This document shows, piece by piece, positions 27,813 through 35,085 of a stretch of 64,000 nt of DNA. A program made the position numbers and the translations under genes. The notes below the pieces were generated by a model. The model was not told the DNA's origin. It made no database searches and saw only the letters and a program-made list of their open reading frames with translations. The DNA lies in contig JAAYAG010000135.1 in assembly GCA_012719495.1 (NCBI GenBank), positions 37,120-101,119 on the forward strand. Direction: 5' to 3'. Positions within the stretch are counted from its first letter, which is position 1, and each line of letters begins with the position of its first letter. The stretch is from Bacteroidales bacterium. GTDB taxonomy: Bacteria; Bacteroidota; Bacteroidia; Bacteroidales; Prolixibacteraceae.

Positions 27813-29325
27813 AATCAAAATAATGGACACCACCCTGCGTGATGGAGAACAAACCACCGGGGTATCGTTCAACGAAACAGAGAAACTCAGCATGGCAAGA
27901 GTTTTCCTGAACGAATTGAAAGTCGACCGTATTGAAGTGGCTTCGGCACGAGTTTCGGAAGGCGAATACAAAGGTGTTAGGCGAATTACAGAGTGGGCTC
28001 GTGCAAATGGCTACATCGACCGGGTAGAAGTGTTGGGTTTTGTCGACAATGGGACATCGATTGATTGGATTGTAAACGCAGGAGCAAAAGTTCTCAATTT
28101 ACTTTTGAAGGGTTCGTACAAACACGTAACCGAACAGTTGCGCCGTACTCCTGAAGAACACTTGGATGACGCCAAACGAAACATAAGGTTAGCAAAAGAA
28201 AAAGGCCTTACAATAAATGTTTACCTCGAAGACTGGTCAAACGGGATGCGCCATTCTAAAGATTATGTTCATTTCTTAATGAACGGATTGAAAGATGAAC
28301 CCATTAATCGTTTTATGTTGCCCGATACGTTGGGTATTCTCAATCCGGATGAAACTTACGACTATTGCAAAGATATGGTCGACACCTACCCCACTCTTCA
28401 GTTCGATTTTCATGGGCATAACGATTACGACCTGGCCATTGCCAACGTATTTCATGCAATAAAAGCCGGAGTAACTTGCATTCACACCACAATTAACGGA
28501 TTGGGCGAACGGGCAGGAAACGCGCCACTTTCGAGCGTAATTGCCACCATCAAAGATCATCTGAAAATGCAAACCAATGTTGACGAAAGTAAACTCAACA
28601 TGGTGAGTAAATTAGTTGAGTCGTTCTCGGGCATCCGTATTCCGACAAATAAACCATTGATTGGCGAATTCGTGTTCACCCAATGTAGCGGTGTTCATGC
28701 CGACGGCGACAGTAAAAGCAACCTATATTTCAATGACTTGCTCCCCGAACGCTTTGGCCGCGAACGAAAATATGCCCTTGGAAAAACTTCAGGAAAAGCC
28801 AATATCAAAAAGAATCTTGAAGAAATTGGTATTAACCTTGATGCCGACTCTCTTAAAAAAGTGACAGAACGGGTTATTGAACTTTCCGACAAAAAAAATA
28901 CGGTCAGCTCAGAAGACCTTCCATATATCGTTTCCGACGTACTTAGAAACCAATCAATAAAACAAAGCATTGAAATGCACAACTATAGCATTTCCAAAGC
29001 TTATGGACTGAAACCAGTAGCTTCGGCTGCCATTAAAATTAAAGGCAAAATTTACGAAGACACCTCTCATGGCGACGGGCAGTACGATGCCTTCATGAAT
29101 GTAATTAAGAAAATTTACAAACGGTTGCGAAAACCACTTCCCCGGTTAATTGACTATGCCGTAACTATTCCTCCAGGCGGTAAAACCGATGCCTTTGTTG
29201 AGACAGTCATCACATGGCAAGGCGACAACGAATTCCGCACCCGAGGACTCGACTCGGACCAAACCGCAGCCGCAATTAAGGCAACAATGAAAATGCTTAA
29301 TATTATTGAGCAGAAAATAAAATAA
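27754..29325 (+). CDS. LeuA-family synthase (citramalate or 2-isopropylmalate synthase type)
   Basis: A 523-residue member of the HMGL/LeuA family: [17 protein letters not shown] (from residue 23), HGHNDYDLA metal site, GERAGNAPL motif and a C-terminal LeuA-like domain. It is clearly different from LeuA of the same operon. The HADGDSKS loop in place of HQDGV, and its position beside leuCDB, suit a second substrate such as pyruvate (citramalate synthase, a threonine-independent isoleucine route), but specificity is not provable here. The first ~22 residues (with HPLGGGG) are encoded by an interspersed repeat and look like an added N terminus; conserved sequence starts near residue 22. Confidence 0.85.
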   Translation: MSYGNNIEGIQSHPLGGGGLIKIMDTTLRDGEQTTGVSFNETEKLSMARVFLNELKVDRIEVASARVSEGEYKGVRRITEWARANGYIDRVEVLGFVDNGTSIDWIVNAGAKVLNLLLKGSYKHVTEQLRRTPEEHLDDAKRNIRLAKEKGLTINVYLEDWSNGMRHSKDYVHFLMNGLKDEPINRFMLPDTLGILNPDETYDYCKDMVDTYPTLQFDFHGHNDYDLAIANVFHAIKAGVTCIHTTINGLGERAGNAPLSSVIATIKDHLKMQTNVDESKLNMVSKLVESFSGIRIPTNKPLIGEFVFTQCSGVHADGDSKSNLYFNDLLPERFGRERKYALGKTSGKANIKKNLEEIGINLDADSLKKVTERVIELSDKKNTVSSEDLPYIVSDVLRNQSIKQSIEMHNYSISKAYGLKPVASAAIKIKGKIYEDTSHGDGQYDAFMNVIKKIYKRLRKPLPRLIDYAVTIPPGGKTDAFVETVITWQGDNEFRTRGLDSDQTAAAIKATMKMLNIIEQKIK

Positions 29326-29348
29326 CAGGAAATATTGATCTTTTTCTA

Positions 29349-30056
29349 ATGAAATCAACACCTGAAGCCATACGCCGCAATTTCGACCAGCAGGTCGAGC
29401 GGTTTTCAAATATCGAAACAGGACAAACCACCGCCATCGATTCGCCTTTGTGCATGGAATTGGTTTCGCAGGCAGCCAAGCTCACGAATCCAAATGCCAC
29501 TAACATTATGGATTTGGGTTGCGGCGGCGGAAACTACGCTGTGAAAGTAGCTACACTCTTGTCCCATGTCGATTGCACGTTGGTCGACATCAGCAGCAAT
29601 ATGGTTGAAGCAGCAAAAACCCGATTGGAACAAATTGTTTCGGGCAAAGTGACTGCCATACAGGGCGATTACCGCGAAGTTGAGCTTGGTAAAAACTGTT
29701 TCGACATTATCACTGCCGGCACCACCCTGCACCACCTGCGAGGAGAAGAGGAATGGGAGCTGGTATTTGGCAAAATATACCGAGCACTAAAACCTAGTGG
29801 TTCGTTTTGGATCAACGACATTGTTCTATCAGAAACCGACGAGATCAACGAAATGATGCTCGGCGGCTGGTTGAGCGTTCTGAAAAAACAAATCACAGAA
29901 GATGAAGTACGGATGTATCGCGAGCGTTACGAAAGCGAAGATACGCCCCGCACACTTTCTTTTCAGCTCGATCTGATGAAGAAAATCGGTTTTTCAAAAA
30001 CAATCGTATTGCATAAGCATTTTAACTTTGCCGCATTCGGAGGAATAAAATACTAA
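29349..30056 (+). CDS. Class I SAM-dependent methyltransferase
   Basis: A 235-residue protein. Motif I is MDLGCGGGNYAVK (about 54-66), followed by an acidic end of strand 2 (LVDISSNM), QGDYRE and TLHHL motifs. The fold is a Rossmann-type methyltransferase with a helical N terminus. The substrate cannot be told; small-molecule or tRNA-modifying relatives share this pattern. It sits within the leucine operon, 23 nt after the second synthase and 84 nt before leuB. A link to leucine synthesis is unknown. Confidence 0.85.
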   Translation: MKSTPEAIRRNFDQQVERFSNIETGQTTAIDSPLCMELVSQAAKLTNPNATNIMDLGCGGGNYAVKVATLLSHVDCTLVDISSNMVEAAKTRLEQIVSGKVTAIQGDYREVELGKNCFDIITAGTTLHHLRGEEEWELVFGKIYRALKPSGSFWINDIVLSETDEINEMMLGGWLSVLKKQITEDEVRMYRERYESEDTPRTLSFQLDLMKKIGFSKTIVLHKHFNFAAFGGIKY

Positions 30057-30125
30057 ACACAAAGTCACGAAGACACAAAAGATTTAGATCATTACAATCT
30101 TTGAGACTTAGTGCCTTCGTGTTAA
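30055..30125. repeat. Imperfect palindromic repeat between methyltransferase and leuB
   Basis: Two arms of about 30 nt, AACACAAAGTCACGAAGACA and, inverted, AACACGAAGGCACTAAGTCT with flanks, surround a short AT loop. The RNA could fold into a long hairpin. Elements of this CACGAAGACAC/CTTCGTGTT type are, from memory, dispersed in many Bacteroidota genomes. Confidence 0.65.
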
Positions 30126-30140
30126 AAATTGAAATACATT

Positions 30141-31214
30141 ATGGGTAAAACACTCAACATTGCCGTGTTAGCCGGCGACGGAATCGGACCTGAAATTATA
30201 GATCAGGCCATTAAAGTGACCAACGCTGTTTGTGCAAAATTTGGTCACGAAGTAAAGTACAAACATGCCATTACCGGTGCTTGTGCAATTGATCAGGTGG
30301 GCGATCCTTATCCACCCGAGACACATCAGATTTGTATGGAAAGCGATGCTGTGCTTTTTGGTGCTGTTGGCGATCCTAAATTCGACAACGACCCAACGGC
30401 CAAAGTTCGGCCAGAACAAGGTTTGTTGCGTATGCGCAAACAACTTGGATTGTACGCCAACCTGCGCCCGGTCGAAACATTCAAATCGTTACTTCACAAA
30501 TCGCCACTTCGACAAGATTTAGTTGAAGGTGCTGATTTTATGTGCATCCGCGAACTTACAGGAGGAATCTATTTTGGCGAAAAAGGCCGCAGCGAAGATG
30601 GCAATACCGCTTTCGACAACTGTGTGTACACTCGCATGGAGGTAGAACGCATACTGAAACTTGGTTTCGAATATGCCATGAAACGCAACAAAAAACTTAC
30701 CATTGTAGACAAAGCCAACGTACTTGAAACATCGCGCTTATGGAGACAAATTGGTCAGGAAATGGCGCCATCGTATCCAGAAGTGGAAACCGAGTATATG
30801 TTTGTTGACAATGCCGCTATGCGCATCATTCAATGGCCCAAAAGCTTCGACGTGATGGTAACCGAAAACATGTTTGGCGATATCCTTACCGACGAGGCTT
30901 CGGTAATCACCGGTTCGATGGGATTACTTCCTTCTGCATCTATTGGGTTGCACACCAGTTTATTTGAACCTATTCATGGTTCGTACCCACAAGCTGCCGG
31001 TAAAAACATTGCCAACCCGGTTGCGACCATACTTTCAGCAGCCATGATGTTCGAATATGCATTCAACATGATGGAAGAAGGCACCTTAATTCGCGAAGCC
31101 GTAGCAGCATCACTCGAAGCAGGTGTTGTAACTGAAGACATTGCAGGTGAAGGAAAAGCCTACAAAACTTCGGAAGTTGGAACTTGGATTGCCGGATATA
31201 TTGCAAAGAAATAA
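30141..31214 (+). CDS. leuB: 3-isopropylmalate dehydrogenase
   Basis: A 357-residue NAD-dependent decarboxylating dehydrogenase. Landmarks are [10 protein letters not shown] at the N terminus, the arginine-containing [15 protein letters not shown], and the metal-binding [12 protein letters not shown] near residue 250. It converts 3-isopropylmalate to 2-oxoisocaproate, and could act on 3-methylmalate if citramalate is made. The ATG at 30141 is preferred; a TTG four codons earlier adds nothing conserved. It is the last gene of the operon and is followed 23 nt later by a terminator. Confidence 0.95.
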   Translation: MGKTLNIAVLAGDGIGPEIIDQAIKVTNAVCAKFGHEVKYKHAITGACAIDQVGDPYPPETHQICMESDAVLFGAVGDPKFDNDPTAKVRPEQGLLRMRKQLGLYANLRPVETFKSLLHKSPLRQDLVEGADFMCIRELTGGIYFGEKGRSEDGNTAFDNCVYTRMEVERILKLGFEYAMKRNKKLTIVDKANVLETSRLWRQIGQEMAPSYPEVETEYMFVDNAAMRIIQWPKSFDVMVTENMFGDILTDEASVITGSMGLLPSASIGLHTSLFEPIHGSYPQAAGKNIANPVATILSAAMMFEYAFNMMEEGTLIREAVAASLEAGVVTEDIAGEGKAYKTSEVGTWIAGYIAKK

Positions 31215-31237
31215 GAACCAAATATTTCAACATACAG

Positions 31238-31267
31238 AAACCCGGGGCAATCGCTTCGGGTTTTTTG
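31238..31267 (+). terminator. Terminator of the leu operon
   Basis: AAACCCGGGGC-AATC-GCTTCGGGTTT forms a stable stem (with G-U pairs) running into TTTTTT. Confidence 0.85.
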
Positions 31268-31404
31268 TTCTTCAATAATGATAAAATACAGCTCCAACAA
31301 TTCGACTCACTTAACATTGGTCTTTATTATGGGAAATAAAACACTGAATAACAAATATTTGTTAATTATTTAAAATAATTTGCATTTCTTAAAATTATTA
31401 TATC

Positions 31405-31412
31405 TATATTTG
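31405..31412 (+). promoter_or_regulatory. Promoter -7 element of the cold-shock gene
   Basis: TATATTTG is a perfect TAnnTTTG match, with TTTG at 31379-31382 as a possible -33 element (22-nt spacing). The predicted start near 31419 leaves a short ~18-nt leader. Confidence 0.5.
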
Positions 31413-31436
31413 GGCAGTAATTATAAAAATAACAAA

Positions 31437-31628
31437 ATGAATAACGGTACAGTAAAGTTTTTTAACAATTCAAAAGGTTTTGGTTTCATTAAAGACAATA
31501 ATTCCTCAACAGAATATTTTGTACATTCAACTGGCTTAATTGACAGCATTAGCGAAAACGACGAAGTAACTTTTGACCTTAAACAAGGAAACAAAGGATT
31601 AAATGCAGTAAACGTTAAACTAGCATAG
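31437..31628 (+). CDS. Cold-shock domain protein
   Basis: A 63-residue single cold-shock domain. It carries RNP1 KGFGFI (residues ~13-18) and RNP2-like YFVHST, which bind single-stranded RNA/DNA, so it probably acts as an RNA chaperone. I chose the ATG at 31437 (MNNGTVKFF), which gives the standard ~65-residue length. An upstream in-frame ATG would add 19 residues and overlap the predicted promoter. It is a single gene with its own promoter and terminator. Confidence 0.95.
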   Translation: MNNGTVKFFNNSKGFGFIKDNNSSTEYFVHSTGLIDSISENDEVTFDLKQGNKGLNAVNVKLA

Positions 31629-31660
31629 TTTATCTACGATATTAAAAAATTTTGGATTAC

Positions 31661-31690
31661 AACCCGGGGCAAAAGCTTCGGGTTTTTTGT
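31661..31690 (+). terminator. Terminator of the cold-shock gene
   Basis: AACCCGGGGC-AAAA-GCTTCGGGTT followed by TTTTTG. The stem is nearly identical to the terminator after leuB. Confidence 0.85.
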
Positions 31691-31762
31691 TAATAAATTA
31701 ATAACTAAATCGGTCGTTCAACTTTAGGAAAGGCAAAAGAAACACTATATTTCAAACATTGG

Positions 31763-31770
31763 TACCTTTG
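31763..31770 (+). promoter_or_regulatory. Candidate -7 element of the MATE operon
   Basis: TACCTTTG matches TAnnTTTG exactly, 30 nt before the start codon. No clear -33 element. Confidence 0.4.
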
Positions 31771-31799
31771 CCGGTACTCGACAACAATAAACAAGAGAA

Positions 31800-33149
31800 A
31801 TGTTCCAAAAAAGATCGACAGTAGCGCTAGGGAGTGAAAATGTTTGGAAGCTGCTTATTCAGTATGCCATACCCTCTGTTATTGCAATGACTGCATCATC
31901 GCTCTACAACATTATCGACAGCATTTTTATTGGGCAAGGTGTTGGAGCTTTAGCTATTTCAGGGCTTGCTATAACATTTCCCCTTATGAATTTGGGTGCA
32001 GCGTTTGGCTCTCTTGTTGGAGTAGGAGCATCTACACTCATGTCGCTAAGATTGGGGCAAAAAGATTACTCAAGCGCAAACAATATTCTTGGTAACGTAT
32101 TTGTTCTCAATCTAATTCTAGGCGCTGCATATTCTTTGGTTGTTCTGCTCTTTCTTGACCCGATTCTATATTTTTTTGGAGCAAGTGCTGACACCCTGCC
32201 CTATGCAAAAGAATATATGGTAGTTATTTTATTGGGAAACGTTATAACACACTTATATTTTGGGTTAAATGCCATGCTCAGGGCAACTGGTAACCCCACA
32301 AAATCGATGCTCTCAACCATTTTTTCAGTAGTAATAAACATAGTACTTGCACCTATATTTATTTATAAATTTGGTTGGGGCATTCAAGGTGCTGCCATTG
32401 CAACAATCATAGCCCAACTGTCGATGTTGTTGTGGCAAATTAAACTTTTCAGCAACAAAGAAAACTTCATCCACCTTCAGAAAGGGATTTTTACTTTAAA
32501 AAAGAAAATTGTACTCGATTCATTGTCAATTGGAATAGCACCATTTTTAATGAATGCGGTTTCATGCGTTATTGTAATCATTATAAACAAAAGTTTAGTC
32601 ACTCATGGAGGAGACTTAGATGTTGGGGCATATGGCATTGTTAACAGGGTCGCGTTTCTGTTTGTTATGGTTGTGATGGGGCTAAACCAAGGGATGCAAC
32701 CCATTGCGGGCTATAACTATGGGGCAAACCAAATAGAGCGTGTAAATAAAGTCCTGAAATACACCATTCTTCTTGCTACTGGAGTTATGATACTAGCCTT
32801 TGCTGTAAGTCAACTAATACCGCATGCAGTGGCATCTGTTTTCACCAAAGACGACACCTTGATCAACTTAGCTGTCCCTGGATTGAAAATTGTTTTTCTA
32901 TGTTATCCTATTGTCGGATTTCAAATGGTTACAGGCAATTTCTTTCAGAGTATTGGTTCAGCGAAAAAGGCAATTTTCATGTCTCTTTCACGTCAATTAC
33001 TTTTCTTGCTTCCCGGATTATTGATCCTTCCCCATTTTTACGATGTAAAGGGAGTTTGGCTAAGCTTTCCTGTTGCTGATTCTCTTTCAAGCATCATTGC
33101 TTTTTTCATGTTAATGAACCATTATCAAAAAACAAAAATTAAAAAGTAA
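31800..33149 (+). CDS. MATE family multidrug efflux transporter
   Basis: A 449-residue inner-membrane protein with about 12 hydrophobic segments in two homologous halves. The N-terminal SVIAMTASSLYNIIDSIFIG and the second-half GLNQGMQPIAGYNYGA are typical of the NorM/MepA-like MATE superfamily. It probably exports cationic drugs or metabolites in exchange for Na+ or H+. A cytidylate-kinase-like gene follows 24 nt later, and the two probably share a transcript from the promoter at 31763. Confidence 0.92.
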   Translation: MFQKRSTVALGSENVWKLLIQYAIPSVIAMTASSLYNIIDSIFIGQGVGALAISGLAITFPLMNLGAAFGSLVGVGASTLMSLRLGQKDYSSANNILGNVFVLNLILGAAYSLVVLLFLDPILYFFGASADTLPYAKEYMVVILLGNVITHLYFGLNAMLRATGNPTKSMLSTIFSVVINIVLAPIFIYKFGWGIQGAAIATIIAQLSMLLWQIKLFSNKENFIHLQKGIFTLKKKIVLDSLSIGIAPFLMNAVSCVIVIIINKSLVTHGGDLDVGAYGIVNRVAFLFVMVVMGLNQGMQPIAGYNYGANQIERVNKVLKYTILLATGVMILAFAVSQLIPHAVASVFTKDDTLINLAVPGLKIVFLCYPIVGFQMVTGNFFQSIGSAKKAIFMSLSRQLLFLLPGLLILPHFYDVKGVWLSFPVADSLSSIIAFFMLMNHYQKTKIKK

Positions 33150-33173
33150 CTTTAAGCACATAAAACCTAGGCT

Positions 33174-33809
33174 ATGGATAAAAATTTTGTCATCAATATT
33201 GGACGTCAATTAGGTAGCGGAGGCCGAATGGTAGGCGAAATTCTATCAAAGAAACTCAACATTGCTTTTTACGACAAAGAACTTATTCAGCTTGCATCGC
33301 AAAAAAGCGGATTAGGAAAAGAATTTTTCGAAAAAGTTGACGAACAAACTACGCATTCAATTTGGGGTGGATTGTTAGGCTACAGAGGAGCCTCGACCGA
33401 AGAATATTACTCAAATACTTACCTTTGCAACGAATCTCTTTTCAATATTCAAAGTGAAGTAATCAGGGAACTTGCAGAAAAGCAACCTTGTATTTTTGTG
33501 GGTCGTTGCGCAGATTATGTATTAAAAGATCATCCCTTAGCCCTCAATGTTTTTATTTGTGCCAATATTGAAGATCGAATCCAACGGATCATTAACATCC
33601 AACACCTTTCGGAGAAAAAGGCACTGGATTTTATCGAAAAAACAGATAAGAAAAGAGCCGGATACTACAACTACTACAGCAACAAGATTTGGGGGAATGC
33701 CGATTCTTACCACCTATGTATCAACTCATCGGTATTGGGTATTGACGAAACTGTCGATTTTATCCTTCGCTTTGCCATGAAGAAGTTCGACATGAATTAC
33801 CCTCTTTAG
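33174..33809 (+). CDS. Cytidylate kinase-like family protein
   Basis: A 211-residue P-loop-type protein starting NFVINIGRQLGSGGRMVG, in which GRQLGSGG replaces the standard GPSGSGKS loop. This is the hallmark of the Cytidylate_kin2 branch. Later motifs include CIFVGRCADYVL and the lid-like KKRAGYYNYYS. The natural substrate is unknown; some relatives are fused to or sit next to transporters. Here it follows a MATE pump by 24 nt. It converges with the minus-strand gene at 33842. Confidence 0.88.
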   Translation: MDKNFVINIGRQLGSGGRMVGEILSKKLNIAFYDKELIQLASQKSGLGKEFFEKVDEQTTHSIWGGLLGYRGASTEEYYSNTYLCNESLFNIQSEVIRELAEKQPCIFVGRCADYVLKDHPLALNVFICANIEDRIQRIINIQHLSEKKALDFIEKTDKKRAGYYNYYSNKIWGNADSYHLCINSSVLGIDETVDFILRFAMKKFDMNYPL

Positions 33810-33841
33810 AGAACAGGCATAATCACCTGACAGAGAACACG

Positions 33842-34393
33842 TCACGACTGTATTTCCTTCAAAAGCATCAGTGCAGCATCCCGCAATGGTTTCTGACGTT
33901 TATGGGCAATGATTAAGCCAATTACCAACCCAAACAACAAGGCAGGTATAAGCAATTTTTGTGTTGTCCAAAAGGCTGCAGAAAAATCCCCATCATAACT
34001 TCGAACTGTTATGAGAATCATTCCCAAATCGATAAATAAAACAGGAACAATAATTAGTAACATCTTACGCTGAAACATTTTATAACGCTTAATGGCAGAG
34101 GTTAGCATTTCAACAACTGGCACACCATAATCGACATCGCGATATTCTTTGTAAAATTTCCTAAAGATCAACGCAAACAAAACAAAGCCAATAGCATAAC
34201 AAATGCCACCCACACGCTGCTCCCAGCCACCTTCGGTATCGAACTGAAAAACAAGTGCATACAAAACAGCCAGCGTAAGCATAATCGGCTGAAAAGTCTT
34301 GGTTATCTTTAAGTTGCGGGAATCCTCTTTTTTCAACCCTCCTACAAATGTGTCAAAATCGTGAAATCTGTTATTATTATGATTCGTTTTCAT
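33842..34393 (-). CDS. Four-helix membrane protein, putative partner of the ECF sigma factor
   Basis: A 183-residue protein with a hydrophilic N terminus (1-30) and four predicted membrane segments (about 33-50, 62-80, 108-130, 143-162). The family is not recognised. It lies 18 nt after the sigma factor gene in the same operon, the usual place of a membrane anti-sigma factor. It lacks an obvious anti-sigma zinc motif (HxxxCxxC), so an anti-sigma role is a guess from position. Confidence 0.75.
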   Translation of the reverse strand: MKTNHNNNRFHDFDTFVGGLKKEDSRNLKITKTFQPIMLTLAVLYALVFQFDTEGGWEQRVGGICYAIGFVLFALIFRKFYKEYRDVDYGVPVVEMLTSAIKRYKMFQRKMLLIIVPVLFIDLGMILITVRSYDGDFSAAFWTTQKLLIPALLFGLVIGLIIAHKRQKPLRDAALMLLKEIQS

Positions 34394-34411
34394 ACTTCAG
34401 TTAATTTAATT

Positions 34412-34933
34412 CTATTCGTTTTTACTCGATTGTAATTGAGCGCGCAACTGTTCTTTTATACGATGAAGCTTCACTCTGATATTTGGTTCGGTCAAGCCAA
34501 TCACATCAGCAATTTCGCGCGACGAAAGCCCCTCTAACATCAATGTAATCATAGCCTTATCGATAACCGACAACTGATTCATCTCATTATAAAGCATTTC
34601 AAGTTCAACTTCTCTTTTCTCTTTTAACAGCACTTCATCATCATCAAAAAGGATATTCAAATTCTGAACGTCTTTGTCGATAAAGAGTTTTGCCCGTTTG
34701 TACGTTTTTCCATTAAATGTAAGGGCAGTATTCAAAGCAATCCGGTAAAGCCATGTGCTTATTTTTGAGTCGCCCCTGAAATTATCAAGGCTTTTCCAAA
34801 CATTAACCAGAATCTCCTGATACATGTCCTTTTGATCTTCTGCATCGGAATTGTAATAACGACAAATCCGCTTAAGTTGATCGCCATTTTCTTCGACTAT
34901 ACTTTTAAAATGATTTTCTTTCGTTTGTTTCAT
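34412..34933 (-). CDS. ECF-type RNA polymerase sigma-70 factor
   Basis: A 173-residue sigma factor with only regions 2 and 4. Region 2 (about 15-85) includes DQKDMYQEILVNVWKSLDNFRGDSKISTWLYRIA (shown in parts: DMYQEILVNVW, STWLYRIALN). Region 4 (about 110-165) includes MLEGLSSREIADVIGLTEPNIRVKLHRI, a helix-turn-helix for the -35 element. It directs transcription of an unknown regulon. A 10-bp palindrome AAAGCGCTTT lies at 34936-34945, directly before the ATG. The second gene of the operon encodes a four-helix membrane protein. Confidence 0.92.
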   Translation of the reverse strand: MKQTKENHFKSIVEENGDQLKRICRYYNSDAEDQKDMYQEILVNVWKSLDNFRGDSKISTWLYRIALNTALTFNGKTYKRAKLFIDKDVQNLNILFDDDEVLLKEKREVELEMLYNEMNQLSVIDKAMITLMLEGLSSREIADVIGLTEPNIRVKLHRIKEQLRAQLQSSKNE

Positions 34934-35085
34934 TTAAAGCGCTTTTTGACTATTTAGTTCCCGAAATTGAAAAATGTTACGTTTTTTTTGCAGTAAATTC
35001 TGGAAAAAAAATCAGCAAGTAAGTTGAGACATAAATCAAATTTCTATATAGTTAATTTTCACGCGAATAGAAAATAATAGTGCAA

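Noticed and set aside
30129..30140. TTG start four codons before leuB ATG
   Set aside because: The ATG at 30141 gives the normal family N terminus.
31380..31436. Longer N terminus for the cold-shock protein
   Set aside because: It would add 19 unrelated residues and include the predicted promoter; the shorter form matches the family length.
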